Of a stretch of DNA of 64,000 bases, positions 20,935 to 32,098 are shown piece by piece. The position numbers and the translations under genes were made by a program. Positions within the stretch are counted from its first letter, which is position 1. Each line of letters starts with the position of its first letter. This DNA is from Incurvaria masculella (Eukaryota; Arthropoda; Insecta; Lepidoptera; Incurvariidae). The stretch is taken from positions 11,121,001-11,185,000 of the forward strand of contig OX335645.2 in assembly GCA_946894095.1 (NCBI GenBank). The letters run 5' to 3'. The notes below the pieces were generated by a model. The model made no database searches. It was not told the origin of the DNA and saw nothing but the letters and a program-made list of their open reading frames with translations.

Positions 20935-21512
20935 TACCTGTCAAAACTTAGTATGGGAATAGCACGGGACTAACCATACAAAAACCGGTTTAGTCCGACA
21001 ATAATCCGCGCTCTAAAGTTAGTCCGCCCGCTCTGAATACGAAAATGTGTGTTTTTCGCTATAGTGCCAACACACGCACGTACACATAGTAAACGTACAT
21101 AATAGTAAAACTAAAGATTAATGAAGTTTTCCTAAGCACCGCTTCGTACTTTGCATCCAATTTGCACCAATTCGGACGATCAAAGGTTCACACAGTTTTT
21201 CTTAAGGAATAATGGATGCGGAATTCACATAATTAATTAAAAAATAACCTACGCAGGATATCGGTACTAGTGGTGTAATTTTGCGTTTTGGGCCCCAATG
21301 CAAAAGACTAGCCTCATTGGGTCCTAATCCTAAAACATGTGTGTCCTAATGTGAACCACTAACCTTTTTGGGCCCCAATGTAAATACAATTTTAGTGCCA
21401 TCATAAACAGCCGTATTCACAGGGGGCGGACTAACTTTAATACGCCGGACTAAACCGGTATTTGTAAGGTTAGTCCGGTGCTAATCTCGTGCTAAGTTTT
21501 TACAGGTTCTCT
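20935..21512. mobile_element. ~580-bp foldback element with ~115-bp inverted ends
   Basis: Left arm: ACCTGTCAAAACTTAG, GCACGGGACTAACCATACAA, AACCGGTTTAGTCCG, AAAGTTAGTCCGCC. The reverse complement of 21405-21512 repeats this order (CCGGACTAACCTTACAAATA, CCGGTTTAGTCCGGCG, AAAGTTAGTCCGCCCC). The interior carries two near-copies of TTTTGGGCCCCAATG (about 21285 and 21368). Solo arms occur at 5181-5262 and, weakly, 62445-62520. Confidence 0.75.
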
Positions 21513-21814
21513 GACTGCGACTGTTATAGTATTTATCACTAAGCTTATTATTACACTTTTATACTGTTATACTATTGGAGCCTAAACATTTATATACTAA
21601 AACGGCCCCATGTGACGGCATTGGTTGCATCGGCGTAGCTACGTCGCTGATGTTATACGAGGATGAGCTCGTGTATATGTATACTCATGCCATATGGCAA
21701 GGAGTGCGCCCCGAGAAAAATGGTTACGGGAGAGCTGTTGAGCCCTAAGAATAATTTGGCATGCCTACTGTTGTAGTATTTACATATGCCATTGAACCAA
21801 GAGATTCTAAGGGT

Positions 21815-21963
21815 CGAGTGCACGAAAGGACCAAAAATCAACGTCAACATAAGATTATACACGTCACTTTGTATGTACAGTTTAGAAATGACTCCATGCG
21901 GTTCACTAAAAGTGACGTGTTTGAACATTGATTAACTCAGTCATCTCTTCGTGCAATCGGGGC
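21815..21963 (+). mobile_element. ~150-bp MITE, second copy of the 8938-9088 family
   Basis: GAGTGCACGAAAGGACCAAA, ACACGTCAC, AAAAGTGACGTGTTTGAACA, TTGATTAACTCAGTCATCTC and TTCGTGCAATCG. The arms are inverted with respect to each other. The two ends GTGCACGAA and TTCGTGCAA pair well, defining the element more clearly than the first copy does. Confidence 0.75.
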
Positions 21964-22539
21964 TAAGTCCGGCCAGCATACGACCGACAAATCCGCAGAT
22001 TATATTCGAAAGTGGCTTTAAACGGCTTCACTGATTTTGCAGTGTATGTATCATATAGGACATTGGTTGCCACTAATGTAAGCACTGCCACAGTATTGCA
22101 TGCCTATTTATCAGATATTATTTGACTGCGTGGTACTGACTCGAAAGCCGCCGCTGCTCTGCTGCCGTGTCGTCACGCCGCCTGCTACCGAGGCTGCCGT
22201 ATAGCGCAGGGCTATAGGCGCGATTGTGTTTGCTTGGTATCGTATGCTCAACGCCTACGCATTTCTATTTAGGGTCAAGCTAATCCATATGCAGTGAGTT
22301 CAACCTCTATCCACTGCACTGTCCCGTTAGCTAAACCATTATAGTCCGTAGACGTGAATGCCGCGATGCCGCCGCCTTGCTTCCGGATATTTTGTGACAC
22401 GCTACCTAGGTACATTATCTTATATTACAAATATTCATAATCAGATCAGAGACCTACTTTTGGGTAGGCGCAAGGATTGAATTTTAATTTCGCTATAATA
22501 GATTTTGGTGAAAATGTTTACGCTTAAGAATGAATAGAA
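21964..22539. other. No gene recognised
   Basis: A GC-richer segment at 22140-22230 (GCCGCCGCTGCTCTGCTGCC). No supported frame and no repeat. Confidence 0.35.
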
Positions 22540-22809
22540 AAAAACCGGCCAAGTGCGAGTCGGACTCGCACACGAAGGGTTCCGTACCATCGTATAAAAT
22601 TGAACACAAAATGAATCACGTTTTTTGTATGGGGCCCCGTTTTAATTTTTATTATTTTTTAATTTCACATATTTGTTGTTATAACGGCTATTACGATTCA
22701 TGAGATACAGCCCTGTGACAGACGGACGGACGGACGGACGGACGGACGGACGGATAGCGGAGGCTTAGTAATAGGGTTCCGTTTTTACCCTTTGGGTACG
22801 GAACCCTAA
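22540..22809 (+). mobile_element. MITE of the GTGCGAGTCGGACTCGCAC family, copy 2
   Basis: Begins AAAAACCGGCCAAGTGCGAG, followed by GAAGGGTTCCGTACCATCGT, GTTGTTATAACGGC, a (GACG)8 tract and the terminal hairpin TAGGGTTCCGT...ACGGAACCCTA. It is shorter than the other copies because the segment between the GTTGTTATA block and ATTCATGAGATACAGCCC is partly deleted. Confidence 0.85.
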
Positions 22810-23307
22810 CAATTTCTACTTGAATGTTCGTATAACCAGACACGAAATACTTAGGTATAACACACATTCAATTTGTATGGAGACCAGCGTTGGACTTGTG
22901 AATAGGCCGTCTAGCCACGGCCTAGTGGCGACAGAATTTCACATATAAAAGTAAAGTGGCCTCTCTATACTAATGATAAATCTGTAAGGGGTGTTCATAG
23001 AGTAAGTTGCTCTGTTATCAAGATACTGCGTTTGTAGACTTTATATATGATACTAAGACTAAATTGACGATTTTAAGAAATATAATATTTTCTGTATGTG
23101 TGTATGCACGTATGTATGTTGTTCCATAACTCTTAAATCAATTATCTGAATTCGATTAAACTTAGTACAAGTACATTGAACTACCCGGGACAGAAGATAG
23201 GCTAAATAAAATTCAGTTTGGCTTACTCTAACATGTTGCTGTCATACAAATCGGAATTCTCCGCGCGCCCCGGCCTGCGGGCGGCGGCTGAAGGGGCGTT
23301 TAGGAAA
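22810..23307. other. No feature recognised
   Basis: AT-rich sequence between a MITE and a LINE tail. GTATGTGTGTATGCACGTAT at about 23093 is a short microsatellite-like run. Confidence 0.35.
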
Positions 23308-25022
23308 TGAAAAATGAAAATGAAAAAATACTTTATTTGCAGCCATACGGTACGAAAAGGCGGAAATTAATGCCATAAGGCATTCTCTACCATTCAACCT
23401 TAGAGATGTAGGAGAGGTGCAGTGAGGCGGGCAAAAAAATAAACGTAAAACAAAATGAATTAGCGAAAATATTAACTAACTTAAAAATAAGGATTCATAT
23501 ATTAAAATAAATTACATACAAATATATACATACACTTAAACATATTAATAGGTATAAGATACAAATAAACAAATATTATTTAAGACGCTCTTTAAATATA
23601 TTAATTGACTGAGATGTGCGTACATCAAGTGGAAGCTGGTTCCACATACGCGCAGCGCTGACAGCGAAAGAATCTGTGTAGAATGAAGAACTATGTCCCG
23701 GAATAGCAAGAAGCAAATTATTTGAGGATCTGAGAGGTAGGCCATGAGAACAGAGGAGTTCTATCCTATCAGTAAGATATTTAGGAGCAGCTGGATTATT
23801 CAATAAACCAAAGAGAAGGGAAAGAACATGGGTATTTCTGCGTTTACGAATGTCAAGCCAATTAAGTGAGGCGCGAAAATTAGAAATATGATCAAACTTA
23901 CGCAACCCATATATATATCTAATGCAAATGTTTAGAAGTCGGTCAAGTTTGTTAAGTAGGTATTCATCTAAATCTGGATAGCAGATATCAGCATAATCAT
24001 GTATGGGAAGCAACAAAGAGTTTACGAGCGTAATTTTAGTGTTGATAGGAATGAAGTTTTGCAAACGCTTTAGAGAGTGCATGCTACCGAAAACCTTGCG
24101 ACTAACTTCACTGACTTGTTTACTCCATGATAGAGTTTCATCAATCCAGAGTCCCAGGTTTTTGACATGTTTGCTGTAAGGGACAGCAATCCCGTCAAAA
24201 ACAATGGGAGGCAGACTTTGACGATCCAACTTAGCCAACATCATGTGAGAGCCTATTATGATAGCCTGTGTTTTTGATGGATTGACTAATAATCCAAACC
24301 GACTAGCCCAATCGAGAGCAGTATCTAAGTCAATGTTCATGAGAGAGATAGCAGATATTATATCATCAAGTCGAAAGTGCCTATACAACTGCAAGTCATC
24401 GGCGTACAAATGGAAGCGGGAAAGAAAGAGTCCAACAATGGAGTTAATAAAGACTGAGAATAAAAGAGGAGAAAGCACACCGCCTTGAGGCACACCAGCA
24501 GTGATGTCACACCAAAGTGAAGTGACATTGTCCACCCGGACGCACTGCCGACGACCCCGAAGGTAAGAAGAAAACCAATCAAGTCCTGACTGTGAAATAT
24601 TCAGAGAATGCAAGGTAGCAATGAGGATATCAGAATCAACTGAATTAAAGGCACTACTGAAATCTAGCAGAACCAGAAGAGTCAGCTGACGATCATCCAT
24701 GGCAAAGCGAATATCATCTGTGATTTTGACAAGGGCTGTTGTTGTACTATGACATGGACGAAAGCCAGATTGGTATGGGCTTAAAAGATCATTAGGTGTT
24801 AAAAATTGTGTGAGCTGAGTGTGAGCAGCACGCTCCAGGACCTTGGAGAGAAATGGGAGAATAGATATGGGGCGGTAGTCTTTGAACTCAACAGGTGAGT
24901 AAATTTTGGGGAGGGGAATGACATATGCTTGTTTCCAGGAAGCAGGAAAATTACCTGACGATAGAGAAAAATTAATTATGTGTGAGATTATAGGTAGAAT
25001 ATTATCCAATAGTGGGACAAGT
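23308..25022 (-). mobile_element. 5'-truncated LINE with RT frame and (CATTTT)n tail
   Basis: On the minus strand the coding part ends at 23576. A 3' UTR of about 270 bp follows, ending GCAAATAAAGTATTTTTTCA and then TTTTCATTTTCATTTCC. The 3' UTR block with GAATGCCTTATGGCATTAAT is shared with the 3' end at 4267-4560. The frame is open to about 25022, where the sequence becomes unrelated (GGGGGGCGGCG), so the endonuclease and ORF1 are missing. Such 5' truncation is usual for LINE insertions. Confidence 0.85.
23576..25009 (-). CDS. Reverse transcriptase domain of a Jockey/CR1-group LINE (truncated)
   Basis: The 477-residue frame has no internal stop. Visible RT blocks: DYRPISILPFLSKVLE (residues 44-59), YQSGFRPCHSTTTALV (79-94), LLDFSSAFNSVDSDIL (114-129), GVPQGGVLSPLLF (172-184), the catalytic YADD (202-205), a KTQ block after it (about 246) and NLGLWID (283-289). 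The C-terminal block MWNQLPLDVR lies near residue 455. The enzyme would copy LINE RNA at a nicked chromosomal target. The N-terminal endonuclease is absent, and the codon shown as start is TTG inside the original frame, so no autonomous protein is expected. The intact frame suggests a fairly young insertion. The clade is inferred from motif style; CR1, Daphne or Kiri types are alternatives. Confidence 0.85.
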   Translation of the reverse strand: MDNILPIISHIINFSLSSGNFPASWKQAYVIPLPKIYSPVEFKDYRPISILPFLSKVLERAAHTQLTQFLTPNDLLSPYQSGFRPCHSTTTALVKITDDIRFAMDDRQLTLLVLLDFSSAFNSVDSDILIATLHSLNISQSGLDWFSSYLRGRRQCVRVDNVTSLWCDITAGVPQGGVLSPLLFSVFINSIVGLFLSRFHLYADDLQLYRHFRLDDIISAISLMNIDLDTALDWASRFGLLVNPSKTQAIIIGSHMMLAKLDRQSLPPIVFDGIAVPYSKHVKNLGLWIDETLSWSKQVSEVSRKVFGSMHSLKRLQNFIPINTKITLVNSLLLPIHDYADICYPDLDEYLLNKLDRLLNICIRYIYGLRKFDHISNFRASLNWLDIRKRRNTHVLSLLFGLLNNPAAPKYLTDRIELLCSHGLPLRSSNNLLLAIPGHSSSFYTDSFAVSAARMWNQLPLDVRTSQSINIFKERLK

Positions 25023-25794
25023 AAAGGGGGGCGGCGCTTACTTCTTCGAAACCGCGCAACAAACTTTTGACACAGTTTAACTAATAGGAAGAGCGATCAT
25101 CGAGGAAGGTTTGTGTATATTATTTGTAAATATTTTATACAAACCTTAAGAGAACAATGAAAACTAAATTTACTAAAACAATTTAGGTATTAGGGGTGAG
25201 TAGTACTTCTAAAATTATTATAACTTGCGAACAACTCACCTGATTTATATGCGTATATTATCGACGTATAGCATCTATGCTTATTACTTGAGAACCAATT
25301 GCCCGATTTAGATGTGGTTTGTATCTACGCCTAGCCTGATTCTAATCAAAACGTTTACGCTACATAATATAACTCTTCATTACCAGAGGGGTGAGTAGTA
25401 AGTGTTAAATTATTATAACACTTACAATTATTGACACTTTTAATTCTACATACAATATGTAGAATCTTAAGGTGGCCCTTCCCGACGACGGGACTAACCA
25501 GAGCTGACTGCTATTTCTCTGATACTGGGAGAAATTATTATGCTAGGGATTACATTATATGTATATTTTTCACTCTAACCACACTGTATGCTCCGATGTA
25601 TTAAGCGAAGCGAAGCGACGTAAATGAGATACTATTACATTACAAAGGACGCGCACACATAATGTGAAATTGATGCGTTCTCACAGATGAAAGGGAACCA
25701 TTTTACCCATTAGATGAGACCGAAGATGAAACACCTACATTTAAAAAGAAAAAGCTAAAAGGCCATTAAGGTATGTTATGTCTACGTCTCTAAT
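25023..25794. other. No gene recognised; possible solo TTAA-MITE end
   Basis: 25467-25485 reads TTAAGGTGGCCCTTCCCGAC, like the end of the MITE at 5576, and GACGACGGGAC follows. No matching right end was found before 25795. The rest is AT-rich, without a supported frame. Confidence 0.35.
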
Positions 25795-25990
25795 GTACGG
25801 TCATCGAGAGGAAGCCGGGTGAGGGAATAAGGGCCCAGCTGGAAATATTCCTTTCTACCATCGCTCAACGCTGTCGCCAGTTACAAAAAAATAAAAATCA
25901 ACCTATCCTCCAGACCCCTTATCTATCGACTCGGTAAACTATGGAATGATATCCTTTCCTAGGTATTTCCCCTAAAGTAAAACCAAGGGG
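25795..25990 (+). pseudogene. LINE C-terminal fragment
   Basis: TTTCTACCATCGCTCAACGC, then CAGACCCCTTATCTATCGAC, TCGGTAAACTATGGAATGAT, match the order in 46508-47210. In translation this is the 'PLSI-D/G-SVNYG' type block found near the C terminus of non-LTR ORF2 proteins (normally ending in ...WNxLP). It is too short and broken to function. Confidence 0.55.
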
Positions 25991-26296
25991 GTAAAACCAT
26001 ACTGTTGGACAGTAAACATTTTTTCATCACAAAAATTTATGTTTTTCAGATCGCCACGTTCGTGCAAGGCTTTCAGTGCTCGAGCTCTTTGTAGTCGGAC
26101 TGCCTTCTGTGCTGATGTAAGATGCTGTACCTGCTGTATCTTGTAGGGCATCAGTTTCAGGGCTCAACTTTTTTCAGTATGCGCCGAATACTTGAGTCGT
26201 ATACTTCCTACTTTTCGCCAATTTTGCAGCACTTTGGCGAGGATCTCTTTGCATTCCAGCTTTCACCTTTCGAACCATATCCATGCTGTCCATGCA

Positions 26297-26362
26297 AAGT
26301 AACGTGTTTAATCATACGTTGACGATGATTTTGATGTTTTGTCATTTCGTGGTTCGATGCAC
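26297..26362 (-). mobile_element. Partial copy of the CACGTCAC MITE family
   Basis: AACGTGTTTAATCATACGTT, GACGATGATTTTGATG and TTCGTGGTTCGATGCACTAA resemble the reverse complement of one arm of the element at 8938-9088. The copy is truncated and diverged. Confidence 0.45.
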
Positions 26363-29284
26363 TAACATTTTGTTCGCACGTAAATGTAAATGTCGGAGAT
26401 CCCGAACGATGACTGGTTGTGATTTTCCGGCCAAATGCAAAACGATCACATTGTTACGTTAATATTAATTGCGAAAATTTATTATAAATTCAAATTTGTG
26501 CCCGCTCTTTTCGGCCACTTAAAAACGATGAAAAAACTAACGTTTCACCAAAATTTGGCGCGCTGTCATTCCTTTTTTGAAAATACATAGAAGCAGAGTG
26601 AAGTAAGTAACAGTTCTAGTGACGAACCCTGTATGAAGGCGTGGTATAAGCCATTGGCGATTCCCGGCTCCACTGCTCACTCTCACACATCGCTGATGAG
26701 GATGTGACCGAAAATATCAATTTCAGCGCACAACCTTGACGGGAAGTACTGAGTGTTTTTAACTGGCAACGTTTTTTTTTAGGTAATGTGATATTGCGTG
26801 TCCGTCACAGAGTTAGCCCGAGTAACGCGACACGCATTAGACCAGTTTTATTAAACAGTTGGGTAGGTGCAAACTACTTATGGGTTAATTGGGTGAAGTT
26901 TTTGATTGGCCCGCATGATAATCGGGTGTTATAGAGTTACATGTTTTTTAGTTTGCTGTGTTTTCTTTTCATTTTACGTGAACAAAGTAATAATAGATGA
27001 CTGACGGTTTTAATGAAATCAAGAAGTCCTAAAACCATTAGTCTGCATTATCTGATTATGGGACAAACGAGGACTTTGGGGATAGCCACAGATATTTAAA
27101 AGCTCCGTAAATACATTCGCACAAAAGTTCGTATTGTAGAGTTTTGTAGAGCATGAAATAAGTGTGTGCGATTATCGATATATATTATCTATATGCGACT
27201 TACTATCTCATCATTTCGCCATTTGTATAAAATTATTCCGGTTTTCAGACTCCATCGTATCCGTTTTCCATCCTATATATTCCGTTATCTGTATACTTTA
27301 AGTCATATTGTGGCAAGCATTGCGGTCTGTATCCATTCAGTTTCCCATGGGCTCGATTAGTCCCAAATGAGTTTGTTTTATGTCAGTATGTTCGTACGCG
27401 CTAATCTCCGAAAGCACCGAACCGATTTCAATGAAATTTTGTGAATGTGATTGGTGTGTTCCCGCTTGAAACCGGCACCGGGTACCGGGTACCGCAGCTG
27501 GTTACTATAAGAATGAGTAAAACACCCAATGGTGTTGTATGTAAGTAGTACGTAGTTGTAAGGAGTATATCTGAGGGTAGGCAGGAGTATGAGCAGGGAG
27601 CTTATCCGCTGAGCATATATATATGCCCAATTTAAGCAATGTTGGGCATGCACCCTCATAGTCCTAAAATAAATCCCAAAAAATCGCATAAAGGCAGCGC
27701 GGCGCAGTGGGTCATTCTGTACAATTCATACTTAATTAATATTGTAACTCTAAATGACATTGTATATCCCCCTTAGTTTCCAGCTGGAAGGGCAAAAGCA
27801 ACGAAATGGAAACGCTTGGGTGGCGCTAATTATCGCCGCCAGATGGACTACGTTCCAGACAATGCTCTAATTCACCCCGCGCTGCGACGCGTCGCGTCGG
27901 CGACACGGGCGTCGCGGTCGTCGTCTCCCGCGCCCCACCGCCTGTCGTCGCCACCATCTCTCATCACTTGCTTAGATGGTTCGATCGAACCAAGAGAACA
28001 AAATAATAAACATCCGGAAACCGTCGCGCTATTATGGATGTTCTGTTGAGTTTTCTCTTTCGTCTGAGGCAGTTCGAGCTCAATGTTCTGCTAATTACAA
28101 ACTCGGGTTCCGCCACGCGTTACAGACGTGCCACCTCATTTGCATGTCACTTGTACGGTCTCATAGAGCATGAGGTAACAGCCGCAAATTAAATTTAATT
28201 CCGTAGCAAATTGTATCCTGCCAATACTCAGGGCACTCAATTTCCAAGTCGCGTTTGACTCGAAGATTCGGAAAACCTCGATGACTTATACGAACTCCAA
28301 TCTGCATATCTAATGTTAGCCGGAACTACCGACATCGTGTTTTACATTGTTTGTTTTTGATTAAAGCAGCCCAGTGCAAATACAGGGACAATAGACTGTG
28401 AAAACAAAATCCAATATTTACCCAGGAAATATTCGTAAACGAATTCCTTTCGGGCGGCTTATTCGCAATTTCTATGCAAATGACAAGATCGTGTGGTTGG
28501 ATATTATTATAGTATAGTGTACACATCCTTATTGCCGACTGCGGGTTGCTCTGGGAGGGTCTCGTTGAGTGCTGGTTGAGCACTCTTAAATCATATTTGG
28601 TTGAGCCCACAACAACCTGACAAGTAGTAAAAGACGATTTGTATTTAGGACATATTATTGATTTGCTATTTTGCTATAATCGTCGGGACGACATTATCGT
28701 TTACCTATTCATTTGAGTTGAATAATTGTACTTAACCAGATTTCTTTTCCTTTGGACATTCATCTGAAGGAGGGTCTCTGATTAATGTATCCTACATTCA
28801 TCCTCGCTCGATTCAACCTCAGAAGCCCTTTCAGAAATATATATCATAGGTACCTACCTATTGTGTTTGAAAAAATAACTTTGGACGTAAGTATTCAATA
28901 TTGGAAAAATGTTAGCATGCTAACAATCCATGTTATTGAGATCTCGCAGAGCGTCCTTGCCTATAATATAAATTGGAAAATATGTTGGTCACGAAATAAG
29001 AGGTAACGTTTTGAAATGCGCTGACTGGGTCCGACCATTTTACATTTCCGGGCGAACACTGGAATGGGTGCTTCGAGTCAATTTGAATAGCCATAAACCG
29101 AGGCCACGGCCACGACGCGCGCAACGAACGGAGAAACATTTCGAACGCATTTCGAACAAATTCAAATCTACTTGACGGTTGACGCATTTTCTTGTTCGAC
29201 TTTCATTTGAGTTGTTTCATTTGAGGTGATTAGGAACAGTAGTTGGACCACGAATACGACGAACACGACGACCGCTGTCCCATG
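26363..29284. other. Long stretch without a recognised gene
   Basis: Several frames of 60-100 codons exist (for example 27689-27378 minus, 27816-28049 plus, 28610-28326 minus), but none shows a domain. A CG-rich islet lies at 27880-27950 (GCGACGCGTCGCGTCGGCGA). 27480-27496 holds a short duplication, CCGGGTACCGGGTACCG. ACCGATTTCAATGAAATTTT at about 27420 is the kind of phrase common in lepidopteran interspersed repeats, but I could not delimit an element. Confidence 0.35.
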
Positions 29285-29410
29285 GTTCAGGATCGATGTA
29301 AAACTGCATAGTAAAGCCTGCCCAGTTCCCCGCCCGGATTGTTACCGTCGCATTGGATGACAATATTGTCCATGTTTAGGGAAGGTCCTAATCCCTTTCG
29401 GCATAATGCA
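29285..29410 (-). mobile_element. Degraded copy of the repeat body at 10547-10720
   Basis: GATGTAAAACTGCATAG, CCCGCCCGGATTGTTACCGT, CGCATTGGATGAC and GGGAAGGTCCTAATCC match the minus-strand order of the 10.5-kb family (AGTTTTACG..., CCCGGGCGG..., GCATTGAATGA..., GGAAGGTCCTGGC). The head is missing. Confidence 0.55.
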
Positions 29411-30311
29411 TGCCAGTAGGTATGGTATTAGCTATTCGTGTCCAGTGACATAAAAAAAACATAAGCGTAAAGGCACTGTCAGGGTTCGAGAAGAGCAATG
29501 ATAAAAATAACGAATCATACCGCGCGTGTCAGGGGAGCGGGCAGCACAGGGTAGTACGAGTGTACCTACGGGTAGGGCGTGGCGGGGCAGAGGGAGGGTG
29601 GCTGTTTTTGCCGAAGGTTTTTGCAGGCCTTTTTGCCGCCCGCTTGACGAGCCCGCTCGCATTCCGATATTCTTGTCATATTGAGAGCTCCATCAATATG
29701 TAACAATGACCACTTGGCGCCTTCATTATCACATCTTTTGTTTTCAATGTTTGGTTTCACAAACGGTGTTAATATTCTAGCATTCGTGGCTTACTTTCTA
29801 ATTCTCCACTACGTGCGGATACAGCGTCGCTTTTTAGCGACAGTCATGTTAGCACTAGTGGCCAATGCCTCATAAAGTTACTTAGTTAGATAGTTCGCGA
29901 ACTAACAAAGACGGCAACAAGGAATATGAATGCAGATGCGCCTAAAGCAATAGCGGTAGCAGGCGGCGCGCCTGGACGTTTCTGGTGGGATGGATGCCTT
30001 TGGTGTTTTTGCAGACAAATTGATCCATCAATTTGGGTCTAGATGACGAGCCGCTTTGACTTCTTGAGCTCGATTATTCTGTGAATTATAAGGTCCTTTT
30101 TCTGTTTCGAGTAGTGAACCAGTAAAGTTAGCTTTGAGAACATTCAAATATAGAAGCTAAAGGTGTGTATGCCTCAATGTATAAAATTTTCTTTTGTTTT
30201 TTAAACCTTGTTAAAGCATATTATTATTGTTAAGACAACCATTCCCCGATAATTTCTTCACCAGCATTGTTCAAACCCGTAGAAAACTGTGTTTCCACAC
30301 ACATGTTTCAC
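29411..30311. other. No gene recognised
   Basis: Frames at 29432-29760 (minus) and 29681-29875 (plus) have no domain. Nothing repeated was noticed. Confidence 0.35.
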
Positions 30312-30622
30312 AAAAAACCGGCCAAGTGCGAGTCGGACTCGCACACGAAGGGTTCCGTACCATTGTAAAAAAATTTATACAAAAAAATAACGTTTTTTGT
30401 ATGGGGACCCCCTTTAATTTTAATTATTTCTTAATCTTACCTATTTGTTGTTATAGCGGCAAAATAAATACACACTCTGTGAAAATTTCAGCTGTCTATC
30501 TGTTACGGTTACTGAGATACAGCCCTGTGACAGACGGACAGACGGACGGACGGACGGACGGACGGACAGCGGAGGCTTAGTAATATGGTTCCGTTTTCAC
30601 CCTTTGGGTACGGAACCCTAAA
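30312..30622 (+). mobile_element. MITE of the GTGCGAGTCGGACTCGCAC family, copy 3
   Basis: Begins AAAAAACCGGCCAAGTGCGA and ends GGTACGGAACCCTAAAAA. It contains GTTGTTATAGCGGCAAAATA, CACTCTGTGAAAATTTCAGC, GTTACTGAGATACAGCCC and a GACG/GACA tract. It is the longest complete plus-strand copy here and a good reference for the family. A frame that reads TDGQTDGRTDGRT comes from the tetranucleotide tract, not from a gene. Confidence 0.9.
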
Positions 30623-31658
30623 AACTGCTCCAGAGAGCAGAATATTTAGAATTGGGGTTCTCGGTGTTTATGGTATGTCGTCCTTGTTCTGCACAATGAT
30701 GTTTTAGCTAGGTAAGTAGGTAGATACAAAGAATTAGTCAAAGCCTGTGCCGAATGAAGAAAGTCGTTACCCTATCAATTCCCCGCATGGGTACTAAGGG
30801 CGATAACTGTTTTACGAGGTTTTTAAAATTGTGGATTCTAAAATATATGTACTGTCGAAATCTACGCCTGTATTTTTTTTAACATACCGTTTCATCATTC
30901 ATTGGAAAAAAGTTGTATTTTTTTACGTTAATTTTCCATTTTTTTACTGAAAAATACTGATATTTACAAAAAAATAAACACATACGGACATAGAATGAAG
31001 ATTTCTAAAATGATAATATTTTATTTTGTTAAAACTGTGCCTTCGCTAATGGACAAATAATGCATTTCTTAACATTTACCTTACCTAGATTTCCTGTGAC
31101 TTGATTAAGACTAGGTATTTCCTATTCACTACCATAGGATAGGCCCCTATCCAGTAGCAAACTTGTATCGGTATTTTTAAAAAGAGCCGCTATTTTAAGA
31201 AAAAAATATATAAAATAAATTTTAATTATATTATTTATTGAAATGCTTAGCAAAAAAACGTCCTTTTTCATCAAAGTTGTAATGCTGAACTTTTGCTGAC
31301 AAAGTGTCAAAGATTATTTTTATGTCATGTTTTCCTCTTTACATGTTACACAATATTGATAAAAAGTCGAGACTTCCCTTGTAGAAGTAATATAATCGTT
31401 TTTATTTTTTTTTTATTTCGAAAATTAAGGTTGATTATTATTATGGTGTGCCCTAAGGCACTACAGGGTAGGTACCCCTCCAAACTGGTGGGTAGGAAGC
31501 GATATTCACCTGTCTAATGTTCACCCCAAGCATTGTCGAAGCGAATGAAATACCTATGTAGGTACGATGAACGGGGAGCGTTGGTATCATCACACCCAGG
31601 CCTGATCACACCAACACTACCCAGAGTGCGCCGATCCAAAAGTCATGTTCCTTCCTCT
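30623..31658. other. No gene recognised
   Basis: Strongly AT-rich with long A and T runs. Small frames lack domains. Confidence 0.4.
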
Positions 31659-31904
31659 AATTTCAAATTCAAATTCAAATTCAAATAGTTTATTCAGCCA
31701 CAACACAAGAAAATACATAGGACACCAATTAATCAAGCAAAGAAAAAAGTAACACAAGTTATATTCAATGTACAATTATCATTTAGACCTCGAGGGTTAT
31801 ATTGTGTTGCACTGAAAGGGTATGCTCTCAGCTGGTACGCAGCAAACGCTGCGAAGCTGGTTTTCAGCGCATCCTTTTCCAAAGTCCTTTAACACATGAG
31901 TAGC

Positions 31905-32000
31905 GGGTGTGTGAGGGTGTGTGTGTGTATGTGAGGGTGTGTAGAAGAGTGTCAATGAGAGAAGGTGTGAATGGGAATGAGAGTGTGTGTGTGCGTGTAA
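31905..32000 (-). repeat. TG/CA-rich microsatellite in LINE 3' UTR
   Basis: The plus strand reads GGGTGTGTGAGGGTGTGTGT and similar, and GAGAGTGTGTGTGTGCGTGT nearer the coding end. It is imperfect. It lies wholly within the LINE 3' UTR. Confidence 0.8.
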
Positions 32001-32098
32001 ATGAGGAAGGAGCAAATTAAATATTGTCAAAAGTTAAAAGGTGTATGTAGGCATTAACTTTTTTGTCTGGTCATAATATGATCCCTAACTATTTTTTT

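Noticed and set aside
30227..30580. 117-codon frame ending in TDGQTDGRTDGRT
   Set aside because: It is the translation of a MITE and its microsatellite. The same peptide arises at the other copies.
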